Of a stretch of 64,000 bases of DNA, positions 53,751 through 63,913 are shown in pieces. Origin of the DNA: Paracoccaceae bacterium. Its GTDB lineage: Bacteria > Pseudomonadota > Alphaproteobacteria > Rhodobacterales > Rhodobacteraceae. Both the position numbers and the translations under genes were made by a program. Position 1 is the stretch's first letter; each line of letters begins with the position of its first letter. The stretch is from assembly GCA_030750975.1 (NCBI GenBank), contig JASMHC010000018.1, positions 62,001 to 126,000 of the forward strand, given 5' to 3'. The notes under the pieces are model-generated. The model worked only from the letters and a program-made list of their open reading frames with translations. It ran no database searches and was not told where the DNA came from.

Positions 53751-56168
53751 ATGAAAACCACGGCGCAGGTAGTTGTCATCGGCGGAGGGGTCGTCGGCGT
53801 TTCGGTGCTTTACCACCTGACCAAACTGGGGTGGTCAGACGTGATGCTGGTTGAGCGGTCCGAGTTGACCTCAGGGTCGACATGGCACGCGGCAGGCGGG
53901 TTTCATACGCTGAACGGCGATACGAATATGGCGGCGCTTCAGGGCTATACGATCCGGCTATACCGCGAGTTGGAAGAGCTGACCGGAATGTCCTGCGGAT
54001 TGCACCATGTGGGCGGTGTGACCCTGGCCGATAATCAGGACCGGATGGACATGCTTTTGGCCGAGCGGGCCAAACACCGCTACATGGGTTTGGAGACCGA
54101 GATTGTCGGGCCGGACGAGATCAGGAAGATCGCGCCGGTGACGAATACCGACGGTATTATCGGGGCCCTTTACGACCCGCTCGATGGGCATCTTGACCCT
54201 TCGGGCACGACGCACGCCTATGCCAAGGCCGCCCGGATGGGGGGCGCAACGATTGAAACCCATTGCATGGTGCGCGAAACCAACCAGCGGGCCGATGGCA
54301 CGTGGGATGTCGTGACCGACAAGGGCACGATCCACACCGAGCATTTGGTCAACGCCGGTGGCCTTTGGGCGCGGGAAGTGGGTGCGATGGCCGGTGTCTA
54401 TCTGCCTTTGCACCCGATGGAACACCAATATCTGGTCACGGATGAGGTGCCGCTGATCAACGACATGATGGCAAGCGGCATTGAGCATCCGCATGTGATG
54501 GACCCGGCAGGCGAAAGCTATCTGCGGCAGGAAGGCAAGGGTTTGTGCATCGGGTTTTACGAACAGCCCTGTCGGCCTTGGGCGGTGGACGGCACGCCTT
54601 GGGATTTCGGGCACGAGTTGCTGCCGGACAATTTCGACAAGATCGAAGCCAGCATCGAATTTGCCTATAAGCGGTTCCCCGATCTTGAACGCTCGGGCGT
54701 GAAGTCGGTGATCCACGGGCCGTTTACCTTTGCGCCCGATGGCAACCCCTTGGTCGGGCCGGTGCCCGGACTGCGCAATTACTGGAGCGCTTGCGGGGTT
54801 ATGGCGGGGTTCTCACAAGGTGGCGGTGTCGGCCTGATGCTGGCGCAATGGATGATCGAAGGCGAGACCGAGCGCGATACCTTCGCAATGGATGTCGCGC
54901 GTTTCGGAGATTGGATTTCACCCGGCTTCACCCGCCCGAAAGTCATCGAGAATTACCAAAAACGGTTTAGCGTGGCCTACCCGAACGAAGAACTGCCCGC
55001 CGCACGCCCCGTGCGCCAGACCCCGATGTTTGAAACCTTTGATGCAATGGGGGCCGTTTGGGGCTTCCAATACGGGTTGGAGGTGCCAAATTATTTTGCC
55101 GAGGGCGACGAACCGCGCCATGAGACCCCTACGTTCCGCCGTTCAAACGCATGGGAAGCGACAAAGCGCGAGGTTTTGGCCGTCCGCACCGCGGTTGGCA
55201 TTAACGAGGTCCATAATTTCGGCAAATACAAAATCACCGGCCGCCGCGCCCGCGCCTGGCTGGACGAGATCATGGCCGGACGCATACCGAAGCCGGGGCG
55301 GATTGCCCTGACGCCGATGCTGTCGCCCAAAGGCCGTCTGATCGGTGATTTCACGATTTCCTGCCTTAGCGAAACGGAGTTCAACCTAACGGCCTCATAC
55401 GGGTCGCAGAACTTTCACATGCGCTGGTTTGAACAAAACGCGATGCACGGGGTACGGGTTGAAAACCTGTCAGACAAGCTGAGCGGTTTTCAGATCGCCG
55501 GGCCAAAAGCCCGCGCGGTTCTGGCCGCGGTGACGCGGGATCAGGTCGACGACATAAGGTTCCTCGATACGCGCCCGATCACCGTGGGGCGAGTGAAATG
55601 CAGGGTCCAGCGGGTCAGCTATACCGGTGATCTGGGATATGAAATCTATTGCAATGTGCTGGATCAACGCGCCCTGTGGGATGCGCTTTGGACCGCCGGA
55701 CAGCCCCACGGCATGCGGCCATTCGGAATGCGGGCGATGATGTCGCTGCGATTGGACCGTTTCTTTGGCTCATGGCAGCGCGAATTTTCGCCGGATTACA
55801 CTGCGGGCGAAACCGGCATGGACCGGTTCATTGCATGGAAGAAAACGGCGGATTTCATTGGCCGGAAGGCAGCCGAAGATGAACGCGCCAAGGGCGCGGA
55901 TCGCAAACTTTGTGTGTTTGAGGTCGATGCGGATGACGCGGATGTTCAAGCCTACGAGCCGATCTGGCTGGACGGCAGGGTTCAGGGGTTTTGCACCTCG
56001 GGCGGCTATTCTCATTTTGCCGAAAAATCCATTGCCATGGGGTTTGTCCCGACGGATCGGGCGGTGGACGGGCTGGCGGTCGAGATTGAGATTCTTGGCC
56101 AGATGCGCAAGGCCCGGCTGATCACCACGCCGCTATTTGATCCCGACGGGGACAGGCTTAGGGGATGA
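53751..56168 (+). CDS. FAD-dependent, GcvT-domain oxidoreductase, paralogue
   Basis: 805 residues with the same FAD, middle and GcvT parts as the minus-strand paralogue: VVIGGGVVGVSVLYHLTKLGW near residue 7, TSGSTWHAAGGFH near 48, SYLRQEGKGLCIGFYE near 260, and a GcvT region from about 430. The two proteins align along their length with clear differences, so they arose by an old duplication and probably act on different methylamines or betaines. A GGAGGCAG site lies ahead of the ATG. Its stop overlaps the following gene by 4 bp. Confidence 0.87.
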   Translation: MKTTAQVVVIGGGVVGVSVLYHLTKLGWSDVMLVERSELTSGSTWHAAGGFHTLNGDTNMAALQGYTIRLYRELEELTGMSCGLHHVGGVTLADNQDRMDMLLAERAKHRYMGLETEIVGPDEIRKIAPVTNTDGIIGALYDPLDGHLDPSGTTHAYAKAARMGGATIETHCMVRETNQRADGTWDVVTDKGTIHTEHLVNAGGLWAREVGAMAGVYLPLHPMEHQYLVTDEVPLINDMMASGIEHPHVMDPAGESYLRQEGKGLCIGFYEQPCRPWAVDGTPWDFGHELLPDNFDKIEASIEFAYKRFPDLERSGVKSVIHGPFTFAPDGNPLVGPVPGLRNYWSACGVMAGFSQGGGVGLMLAQWMIEGETERDTFAMDVARFGDWISPGFTRPKVIENYQKRFSVAYPNEELPAARPVRQTPMFETFDAMGAVWGFQYGLEVPNYFAEGDEPRHETPTFRRSNAWEATKREVLAVRTAVGINEVHNFGKYKITGRRARAWLDEIMAGRIPKPGRIALTPMLSPKGRLIGDFTISCLSETEFNLTASYGSQNFHMRWFEQNAMHGVRVENLSDKLSGFQIAGPKARAVLAAVTRDQVDDIRFLDTRPITVGRVKCRVQRVSYTGDLGYEIYCNVLDQRALWDALWTAGQPHGMRPFGMRAMMSLRLDRFFGSWQREFSPDYTAGETGMDRFIAWKKTADFIGRKAAEDERAKGADRKLCVFEVDADDADVQAYEPIWLDGRVQGFCTSGGYSHFAEKSIAMGFVPTDRAVDGLAVEIEILGQMRKARLITTPLFDPDGDRLRG

Positions 56169-56767
56169 CACGCGCGATCCTTCTTTTAGCGGCGGGTGCG
56201 TCTTTGCGAATGCGGGGGCGTGACAAGCTTATCGAAGACGTGGACGGCAAACCGCTGTTGCGCCTTATGGCCGAGCGGGCGCTGGAAGTTTGTGCGCAGG
56301 TTTTTGTCGCGCTGCCCGAGAATTCCCCGCTGCGTTCGAATGCGCTGGACGGGTTGAAGGTGACGCGCGTTGAGGTGCCAAATGCCAAAGACGGCATATC
56401 AGCTTCGATCAAAACCGGAATTTCGGCGATTGGCAGCCAAAGTGATCTGATGATCCTGCCCGCCGATTTGCCCGAGGTCACGGCAAATGATCTGGCAAAG
56501 GCTTGGCGGTGTTTTGATCAGAACGGGGGTGAAAAGGTCGTTCGCTGTGTTGATAAGGCTGGCCAGATCGGTCATCCGGTCGTGCTGCCAGGGTTTTTTC
56601 TTGCGCGGCTGAAGGCTTTGACCGGTGATCAGGGGGCGGCGCCCCTGATCCATAGCCACGGATTTGTCCCCTGCCCGCTGCCGGATGATCACGCGACAAC
56701 CGATCTGGACACCCCCGAAGACTGGCAGGACTGGCGCCGCAAGCGCAAAAAAATTGGGGAGGACTAG
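56165..56767 (+). CDS. MobA/MocA-like nucleotidyltransferase
   Basis: A 200-residue NTP-transferase: AILLLAAGASLRMRGRDKLIEDVDGKPLLR at the N-terminus (part; family form LAAG.S.RMG..K), ILPADLPEVTANDL in the middle (D-x-P) and GQIGHPVVLP near the end. The MocA/MobA family makes cytidylyl or guanylyl molybdenum cofactors. It overlaps the upstream oxidoreductase in ATGA, yet that enzyme is a flavoprotein, so the target is uncertain; it could be another nucleotidyltransferase. Confidence 0.75.
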   Translation: MTRAILLLAAGASLRMRGRDKLIEDVDGKPLLRLMAERALEVCAQVFVALPENSPLRSNALDGLKVTRVEVPNAKDGISASIKTGISAIGSQSDLMILPADLPEVTANDLAKAWRCFDQNGGEKVVRCVDKAGQIGHPVVLPGFFLARLKALTGDQGAAPLIHSHGFVPCPLPDDHATTDLDTPEDWQDWRRKRKKIGED

Positions 56768-56779
56768 GCCGTCCTCCCC
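56756..56779 (+). terminator. Hairpin across the MobA/MocA-like stop codon
   Basis: GGGGAGGAC and GTCCTCCCC are perfect 9-bp arms around TAGGCC, which contains the TAG stop. No T-run follows. Confidence 0.45.
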
Positions 56780-56838
56780 CGGGATGCGCCGGTATCGGTA
56801 CCAGCGCAGCTGCATAAACTTGTTAAACAGAAAAATCG

Positions 56839-59361
56839 TTAGATCAGAAGCTGCGCCTCGTATCGCTTAAGCGAACGGCGGGCGGCCTGATAGGCCTCAA
56901 CACCGTCTGCATTTGCAAGTTCTGGGAACAGTTCAAGGATTTCCTCGCGCTGGGCGCTGTCGATGCCTTGCAGGGTATAGTCACCCGGCTGAAAGCTTTC
57001 GCTCCAGGCACCGTCGGACAGGACAACCTCGTGCTGGTCGAACATGAAGTGGATATAGGTCACTTCCTCGACGTCCACGAACGCGACACCCGGAAGATCG
57101 ACAAGATGCTTGGCTGCCACCAGCACTTCCCGTTCTTCAAAGTAAATGGCCGCCTTGTCGCTTGCCACCAGCATACGGTGGTTCGGGCTGACCATCATGT
57201 CGCGCTCGGGAAGACCGTTGCCCAATGCACCTTTGCGGATCAGCACCGGGCGCAGTTTGCCCTTGGCCAAAAGGTCATTGGACGACAGATCGCGGGAGCC
57301 GATCCAGCGGATTTCCTGGATGCCATTGTCGCGCGTGATCACGCGATCTCCGACTTCCAGCTTTTCAACCGGCACTTCGCCTTTGGGGGTGGCGATTTTT
57401 GTGCCCGGTGTGAAACAGGGAATGACGATGTTCTCGATGTTGACAAAGTCGAATTGGCCGGTCGTCGCGCTTGATGCATCCAGATAGGTGACAACACCGT
57501 TTTCGCTGTTTGTCGGATCAAAATCGATGCGGATGGTGCCACCCGACCCATCGGGATTGGGGAAAGTCACGGGGCCGGTGCCGGTGACAATTTCGCCCGC
57601 GACACCGACAGGACGCAGATCAAGCGTGTCAAGGTCGTTGCCGGATTCGCCACCATCGACATTATCGCCGGCGGTCAGGTCGACAAACCAGTCTTCATCC
57701 TCGCCACCAAACATGACGTCGGCGCCTTCACCGCCCGAAAGGGTGTCGTTTTGGCTGCCGCCAAAAAGCGTATCGTCGCCCGCTCCGCCGCTCAGATAGT
57801 CAAGATCACCATCCAGCGGAAGCGTCGAAGACCCCTCGCCGCCATTCAGCGTGTCATCGATGTTGTACCCGTAAATAACGTCATCGCCGTCTTCACCGTA
57901 AAGCAAGTCACCGTGACGGCCGCCACTGATCGTGTCTTCGTCGATACCGCCATAGATTTGGTCAACGCCGGTTCCGCCATGAAGCAAGTCGTCATCATCG
58001 CCGCCGAAAATCGTATCGTCACCGGTGCCGCCATCAACCACGTCGCGGTCATTGTCTTCAAACGGATCCGTTGCGTCGGGTTCGTTCGGATAAAGCAGGC
58101 TGCTATCCGATGCGTCGATAAAATCCGCGCCGTCATTGCCGTCAATCGTATCCGACCCGTGGCCGCCAATCAGGGTGTCAGCCCCGGTGCCGCCATAGAT
58201 TAGGTCATCGTCAATGCCACCATGCAAGGCGTCATTGCCGTCGCCGCCATCCAGCGTATCGGCGTCGTCACCGGTAAAGATGACATCATCGCCGCCACGG
58301 CCAAGTACCAGATCGCGGTCATCATCCGGGTTTGGATCGGTGAACCAGCCTTCAATACCGGACGGGTCGAATTTCGGGTCGTCATAGGCCGTGCCGCCGC
58401 CGGGCGTATCGCCATAATCGGAATAGTAATCATTGGGGTCGGTGCTGCTTGAAACGATCGAGTCGTTATCGCCCCCACCGTCAATCGTGTCGTTGCCCTT
58501 GCCGCCGATCAGAACATCGTCGCCGGAACCGCCGATGATGATATCGTCATCCCAACCGCCATCCAGCGTGTCATTACCGGTGACACCGTCAATGGTGTCC
58601 GCATCGTCTCCGGTCGCGATACTGTCGTCACTGGGTGTCCCCAGAACACTGTCAAGATCGTCAAGCGGGAACAGATCAATCGGTTCGCTGGGAAAGCGGA
58701 AATGATCCACTTCCGGTGCGGGGGGTTCGTACACGTCAAAATGGACATCGGTCATTGTGACGAAGGTCGGAATTTCGACCGTCGGCGATTTGACCACTTC
58801 CTGATCCATCGAATAGGTGACTTCGATCCGTGCAACCGGACCATCCACCGTGATCAAGGCCGACCCGTCAGGATCGCCAGAATAGCTGATTTCATCGGTT
58901 GAACCAACCTGAACCCCAAGGCCCAGATCGACCAGTTCAACTTCGGACCCGACGACGGCGTTGACTTCGATTTCATTGCCGTCTTCGTCAAACGCCCGAA
59001 TGACGATATCGTCAATCGTGTTGACCTCATCACCTGAAATCGTGTTCAGGCGGAACGCAACATTCGATGCACGATCCCCATCCGACGAGGTCGTGTCGCC
59101 GAAGGTCAACTCAACCCGTTCGGCAAAAAAGTACGATCCCGTCGTATTGGTATCGACGTTACCGGAATAAATCTTAAGCGCTGAATCCGTGGCGAAATCA
59201 GCGCCACCTGGATTGACATTATACTGGTTCCAATCGCGAATCGCGACGAATGACCCGTCAGACAACGTTGTGCCTGTGACAGTTACATCCAATCCGCCGA
59301 TTGTTTGACCAGTGACACCGTCGAGGGATCCGGTCCAGTCCTTCCAGCTTAGAATAGGCAT
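56839..59361 (-). CDS. RTX-repeat protein with C-terminal Hint domain
   Basis: 840 residues, very acidic. An N-terminal beta-rich region (about 1-230) is followed by several arrays of Ca2+-binding nonapeptide repeats (about 240-580; DTLDGGWDDDIIIGGSGDDVLIGGKGNDTIDGG, part). The Hint domain (Hint_2 type) starts at IPCFTPGTKIATPKGEVPVE near 640 and carries VSPNHRMLVASD and DQHEVVLSDGAWSESF. RTX proteins are usually exported by type I secretion; the Hint may self-process. No T1SS genes are in the window. Confidence 0.9.
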   Translation of the reverse strand: MPILSWKDWTGSLDGVTGQTIGGLDVTVTGTTLSDGSFVAIRDWNQYNVNPGGADFATDSALKIYSGNVDTNTTGSYFFAERVELTFGDTTSSDGDRASNVAFRLNTISGDEVNTIDDIVIRAFDEDGNEIEVNAVVGSEVELVDLGLGVQVGSTDEISYSGDPDGSALITVDGPVARIEVTYSMDQEVVKSPTVEIPTFVTMTDVHFDVYEPPAPEVDHFRFPSEPIDLFPLDDLDSVLGTPSDDSIATGDDADTIDGVTGNDTLDGGWDDDIIIGGSGDDVLIGGKGNDTIDGGGDNDSIVSSSTDPNDYYSDYGDTPGGGTAYDDPKFDPSGIEGWFTDPNPDDDRDLVLGRGGDDVIFTGDDADTLDGGDGNDALHGGIDDDLIYGGTGADTLIGGHGSDTIDGNDGADFIDASDSSLLYPNEPDATDPFEDNDRDVVDGGTGDDTIFGGDDDDLLHGGTGVDQIYGGIDEDTISGGRHGDLLYGEDGDDVIYGYNIDDTLNGGEGSSTLPLDGDLDYLSGGAGDDTLFGGSQNDTLSGGEGADVMFGGEDEDWFVDLTAGDNVDGGESGNDLDTLDLRPVGVAGEIVTGTGPVTFPNPDGSGGTIRIDFDPTNSENGVVTYLDASSATTGQFDFVNIENIVIPCFTPGTKIATPKGEVPVEKLEVGDRVITRDNGIQEIRWIGSRDLSSNDLLAKGKLRPVLIRKGALGNGLPERDMMVSPNHRMLVASDKAAIYFEEREVLVAAKHLVDLPGVAFVDVEEVTYIHFMFDQHEVVLSDGAWSESFQPGDYTLQGIDSAQREEILELFPELANADGVEAYQAARRSLKRYEAQLLI

Positions 59362-59996
59362 CTAAGGTCCTTCCGCGCACAATTGGGCAACCAAGCCCGA
59401 AAACCATTCACTCGCCAAAACCGGAGTAGGAAATTGCGTCGATTAAGACCGATTTGGCAGCAACTGCCAGACGCTCATTCGAGGGATGGCAGGTCCGTCC
59501 GATCCGATCGCGTGTTTCGAAAGCACCCCCATGCTATCGACATTTCAATCATCCGTCGGGACACAACATTTATACTTTCGGACCTGCAACCATGAAAGGA
59601 AAATTGTCAAAAAATGGGCGTGAACGTGTTTCGGTCGGGTCGTGATCAGGGCCGAATTCGTTCCATTCAGACGGGTCTGCCACTTTTTTGGATCGGATTT
59701 GGAAACAGTGAAATTTCGCTAATTTGGCTTTGCGACGTTTGGTTTGGTAGTAAACGAGCTTGCCACAAAGGGCCGCTTGGCCGCCACGCCGCAAATTCCA
59801 TTGTTTCCGTTTTCACAACAACAAGGCGATTTTGAATTGCGGCACCGGTTTGTCGCGCCACATTTCTGTCCAATTACCGCATGTTTCGCAACGCGAACCA
59901 ATCTGGCCGAAAAGGCCGATCTATGCCGAGATTGCGCACAAAGCCCTTAACAAATTCGATTCGACGAATTTGGCAAAAGCCGGAAACGTCCGAAGT
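59362..59996. other. 635-bp stretch with no gene supported
   Basis: Between the RTX-Hint start and the alaS stop. Only short frames in several phases are open, none with a ribosome site and a plausible protein. It is AT-richer than the flanking genes. An inverted repeat AAATTCG-ATTCGA-CGAATTT lies at 59952-59971, just after alaS. The RTX promoter must lie here; no -10/-35 pair was convincing. Confidence 0.5.
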
Positions 59997-62654
59997 TCAG
60001 CCGCCGATCACCGCTTTCGCCGCAGCTATGGCTTCATCCGCGTTTTCGGCGCTTTTGGCGCCGCCTTGCGCCATGTCAGAGCGCCCCCCCCCACCTTTGC
60101 CGCCAAGCGTTGTCACCGCCGCTTTGACCAGATCAACCGCGCTGAGCGAAGATTTCAGGTCGTCTGTCACACCGGCGGCAACCGCTACTTTGCCGTCCGC
60201 ATCCGCAATCAAAAGCACCGCGCCACTTTGAAGACGGGATTTGTGTTCATCAATGAGGCCGGGCAGTTCCTTGCCCGACACGCCGGTCAACACTTGCGCC
60301 AGAAAGCTCACGCCGTTGACGTCTTCCGTCTGAGGGCCTGTGCCGCTGCCTTGCCCGGCCATGGCCAGATCCTTGCGCAGTTTGGCGATCTCGGCATTCA
60401 TGGCTTTTCGTTCTTCAAGCAGGGATTTCACCCGCTCGGGCACATCCGCTGGCTGGGCCTTCAGCATACCGGCGACGTCGCCCAAACGCGAAACCTGCTG
60501 GGCCAGATAGGTTTGTGCACCCGCCCCGGTCAGGGCTTCGATCCGGCGCACGCCAGCGCTGCTGGCGCTGTCGCCCAAAAGAACACATAATCCGATATCG
60601 CCGGTCTGCCGCACATGGGTGCCGCCGCACAGTTCGATCGAATAGGTGGATCCGTTTCCGCCTTTGCCCGATTGCGCATCAAAGCCCATCGAGACAACCC
60701 GCACCTCGTCGCCGTATTTTTCGCCAAACAGGGCTTGCGCGCCGATATCGCGCGCGTCGTCCGGCGTCATGATACGGGTTTCAACCGGCGTGTTCTGGCG
60801 GATAAAGTCGTTCACCTCGGCTTCGACCCGAGCCAATTCGTCTTCGCTAAGCGCCTTGGAATGGCTGAAGTCAAAACGCAAACGGTCATCGGCATTCAGC
60901 GAACCTTTTTGCGCCACGTGATCGCCCAGGTGGCGGCGCAAAGCCTCGTGCAGCAGGTGCGTGGCCGAATGGTTTGCCCGGATCGCGGTGCGGCGAGCGT
61001 GATCAACCTCAAGCACGGCCGGATCACCCTTGGCGATTTGCCCCTCAAGCACGCGGCCAATGTGGATAAACACATCCGAAGCCTTTTTCGTGTCACTGAC
61101 TTCGATGATGCTGTCATCAATGCGGATCACACCGCTGTCGCCGATCTGGCCACCGGATTCGGCATAAAACGGCGTCTGGTTCAGAACAACCTGAACGTCT
61201 TCGCCCTCGTCTGCTTTTTCGATCAGTTCTCCATTCCGAACCAGAGCTACAACCTGCCCTTCGGCTTTCTCGGTGTCATACCCAAGGAAATCCGTCGCCC
61301 CGTTCTGATCGGCGATATCGAACCAGATGGTCGCGTCTGCGGCATCACCTGACCCGGCCCAGGCGGCCCGCGCCTTGGCCTTCTGTTCGGCCATGGCCGC
61401 ATCGAAACCATCGGTATCAACCTCGCGGCCTTTTTCGCGCAAAGCATCTTGCGTCAAATCAAGCGGAAAGCCGTAAGTGTCATAAAGCTTGAACGCCGCC
61501 TGACCGGACAGCGGCGCATCCTGTTCAAGGCCTGCCAGCTCGTCATCCAGCAAGCGCAGACCGCGATCCAAAGTTTGCTTAAAGCGGGTTTCTTCCAGCT
61601 TCAGAGTTTCTTCGATCAAAGCCTGAGCCTGTCCCAGTTCAGGATAGGCCCCGCCCATCTGGCGCACCAAAGCGGGCACCAGCCTGTGCATCACCGGATC
61701 TTTTGCGCCCAGCAAATGCGCGTGACGCATGGCGCGGCGCATGATGCGGCGCAAGACATAACCCCGCCCGTCATTCGACGGCATCACACCGTCGGCAATC
61801 AGGAATGAGGTTGACCGAAGATGGTCTGCGATAACGCGGTGATGGACGTTTTGCGTGCCGTAGGGGTCGGTTGAGGTTTCGTTGGCCGAGGCTTCGATCA
61901 GCGATTTGAACAGGTCCGTGTCGTAATTGTCGTGGCTGCCCTGAAGCAACGCGCCAATCCGCTCAAGCCCCATGCCTGTGTCGATGGACTGCATATCCAG
62001 ATCAACCATAGTGCCATCTTCGAACCGTTCGTTTTGCATGAAAACGATGTTCCAGATTTCAATGAAACGGTCACCATCTTCTTCCGGCGAACCCGGAGGG
62101 CCGCCCCAGATGTGATCGCCGTGATCATAGAATATCTCGGTGCACGGACCACAAGGGCCGGTTGGACCCATCTGCCAGAAGTTGTCGGATGTGGCGATCC
62201 GGATGATCCGGTCTTCGGGAACTCCGACTTTTTTCCAAATCTCGAAAGCTTCGTCATCGGTATGATACACGGTGGTATAAAGCTTGTCCTTCGGGATCGC
62301 GAAATCCTTGGTGATCAGCTCCCACGCAAAGGGGATGGCGTCGTGCTTGAAGTAGTCGCCGAAACTGAAATTTCCGAGCATTTCAAAAAACGTGTGGTGA
62401 CGCGCCGTATAGCCGACATTATCAAGGTCATTATGTTTGCCACCGGCGCGAACGCATTTCTGCGACGTGGTCGCCCGCACATAGTCGCGCTTTTCAACGC
62501 CCGTGAAGCAGTTCTTGAACTGCACCATGCCGGAGTTGACGAACATCAGGGTCGGATCATTGCGCGGAACCAGAGGGCTGGAAGGCACGACCTCATGACC
62601 GTTCTTTTCGAAGTAATTCAAAAAGGTCGAGCGGATTTCATTCAAGCTTGGCAT
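59997..62654 (-). CDS. alaS: Alanyl-tRNA synthetase
   Basis: 885 residues in the normal order: class II catalytic domain ([23 protein letters not shown], part; [37 protein letters not shown]), the editing domain with [16 protein letters not shown] near 565 and the C-terminal CxxxH metal motif (CGGTHV), then the C-Ala domain with [15 protein letters not shown]. It charges tRNA-Ala. Two ATGs are 6 bp apart; 62654 gives the family N-terminus. It follows recA after a terminator. Confidence 0.97.
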   Translation of the reverse strand: MPSLNEIRSTFLNYFEKNGHEVVPSSPLVPRNDPTLMFVNSGMVQFKNCFTGVEKRDYVRATTSQKCVRAGGKHNDLDNVGYTARHHTFFEMLGNFSFGDYFKHDAIPFAWELITKDFAIPKDKLYTTVYHTDDEAFEIWKKVGVPEDRIIRIATSDNFWQMGPTGPCGPCTEIFYDHGDHIWGGPPGSPEEDGDRFIEIWNIVFMQNERFEDGTMVDLDMQSIDTGMGLERIGALLQGSHDNYDTDLFKSLIEASANETSTDPYGTQNVHHRVIADHLRSTSFLIADGVMPSNDGRGYVLRRIMRRAMRHAHLLGAKDPVMHRLVPALVRQMGGAYPELGQAQALIEETLKLEETRFKQTLDRGLRLLDDELAGLEQDAPLSGQAAFKLYDTYGFPLDLTQDALREKGREVDTDGFDAAMAEQKAKARAAWAGSGDAADATIWFDIADQNGATDFLGYDTEKAEGQVVALVRNGELIEKADEGEDVQVVLNQTPFYAESGGQIGDSGVIRIDDSIIEVSDTKKASDVFIHIGRVLEGQIAKGDPAVLEVDHARRTAIRANHSATHLLHEALRRHLGDHVAQKGSLNADDRLRFDFSHSKALSEDELARVEAEVNDFIRQNTPVETRIMTPDDARDIGAQALFGEKYGDEVRVVSMGFDAQSGKGGNGSTYSIELCGGTHVRQTGDIGLCVLLGDSASSAGVRRIEALTGAGAQTYLAQQVSRLGDVAGMLKAQPADVPERVKSLLEERKAMNAEIAKLRKDLAMAGQGSGTGPQTEDVNGVSFLAQVLTGVSGKELPGLIDEHKSRLQSGAVLLIADADGKVAVAAGVTDDLKSSLSAVDLVKAAVTTLGGKGGGGRSDMAQGGAKSAENADEAIAAAKAVIGG

Positions 62655-62723
62655 GGGCATAGATTCCGAGAAAAGTCTCTGTTCCAAGTGATGTACCGCC
62701 CTGTTCAATGACTGTCCACAGCA

Positions 62724-62756
62724 CAAAAAAGACCGGCTGCGCAAACAGCCGGTCTT
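62724..62756 (-). terminator. Intrinsic terminator of recA
   Basis: AAGACCGGCTG and CAGCCGGTCTT form a perfect 11-bp stem with a 6-nt loop; on the minus strand it ends in a run of T. Confidence 0.93.
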
Positions 62757-62777
62757 AGTGATGATATTCGCTTTGGA

Positions 62778-63848
62778 TCAGGCTTCGACCACGTCGTCGT
62801 CTTGGCCACGCTCCATGTCGAAATCAAGCCCGTGGGCGGCACGGATTTTGTCTTCGATCTCGAGCGCAATACCAGAATTTTCTTTCAGGAAGGATTTGGC
62901 GTTCTCGCGCCCCTGCCCGATCCGTTCGTCGCCATAGCTGAACCAGCTGCCCGATTTTTCGACGACACCGGCCTTGACGCCAAGGTCCAGCAATTCGCCC
63001 ATTTTCGAGATGCCTTCGCCATACATGATGTCAAACTCAACCTGCTTGAACGGCGGGGCCACCTTGTTCTTGACCACCTTCACACGGGTTGCGTTTCCGA
63101 CCACTTCGTCGCGGTCTTTCAGCGCCCCGATACGGCGAATATCCAGACGGACCGAGCTATAGAATTTCAGTGCGTTCCCACCGGTCGTAGTTTCGGGCGA
63201 GCCAAACATGACACCGATTTTCATCCTGATCTGGTTGATGAAAATAACCATGCAATTCGAGCGGCTGATTGAACCGGTCAGTTTGCGCATGGCCTGGCTC
63301 ATCAAACGGGCCTGAACACCGACATTGCTGTCGCCCATGTCACCTTCAAGCTCGGATTTCGGGGTCAGAGCCGCAACCGAGTCGACCACGACCATGTTGA
63401 CGGCACCCGAACGAACCAGCGTATCGACAATCTCAAGCGCCTGTTCGCCGGTATCGGGCTGCGAAATCAGCAGCTCATCCAGATCAACCCCCAGCTTCTT
63501 GGCATAGACCGGATCCAGCGCGTGCTCGGCATCCACAAATGCACAAACGCCGCCTTTTTTCTGTTCCTCGGCAACACAATGCAGGGTCAACGTGGTTTTA
63601 CCCGAACTTTCGGGACCGTAGATTTCGATAATCCGCCCCTTGGGCAAGCCGCCAATGCCCAGCGCAATATCAAGACCCAGAGAACCGGTCGATGTCGCCT
63701 CAATCTCGGGCAGTTGGTTTTCACCGCCCAGCTTCATGATCGAGCCTTTACCAAATTGCCGTTCGATCTGCGCCAATGCGCTGTCCAGCGCCTTTTGCTT
63801 GTCTGCGTTTTTCTTGCTGTTCATTGTCAAAAGATCTGCCGTTGCCAT
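62778..63848 (-). CDS. recA: Recombinase A
   Basis: 356 residues; promotes strand exchange and triggers LexA self-cleavage. Seen: Walker [11 protein letters not shown] near residue 75, [17 protein letters not shown], Walker [15 protein letters not shown], the GGNALKFY loop region, and an acidic tail. The ATG at 63848 ([13 protein letters not shown]) is the family start; the longer open frame would run through the LexA box. The SOS box upstream implies damage-induced expression. Confidence 0.98.
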   Translation of the reverse strand: MATADLLTMNSKKNADKQKALDSALAQIERQFGKGSIMKLGGENQLPEIEATSTGSLGLDIALGIGGLPKGRIIEIYGPESSGKTTLTLHCVAEEQKKGGVCAFVDAEHALDPVYAKKLGVDLDELLISQPDTGEQALEIVDTLVRSGAVNMVVVDSVAALTPKSELEGDMGDSNVGVQARLMSQAMRKLTGSISRSNCMVIFINQIRMKIGVMFGSPETTTGGNALKFYSSVRLDIRRIGALKDRDEVVGNATRVKVVKNKVAPPFKQVEFDIMYGEGISKMGELLDLGVKAGVVEKSGSWFSYGDERIGQGRENAKSFLKENSGIALEIEDKIRAAHGLDFDMERGQDDDVVEA

Positions 63849-63898
63849 ACTGCTGCACCCTTGTTTCACGTTTCTTGCCAAGCGGCAATTACCGCTTT

Positions 63899-63913
63899 GT
63901 TCTCTTCTTGTTC
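63899..63913 (-). promoter_or_regulatory. LexA (SOS) box of recA, GTTC-N7-GTTC
   Basis: GTTC-TCTTCTT-GTTC is a direct repeat with a 7-nt spacer, the alphaproteobacterial LexA site, 51-65 bp ahead of the recA ATG. Confidence 0.85.

Noticed and set aside
57700-58700. Repeated short DNA units that at first look like a CRISPR-like or tandem-repeat array
   Set aside because: The period follows the RTX nonapeptide (27 bp or multiples) in the coding frame, units vary, and there are no unique spacers or cas genes.
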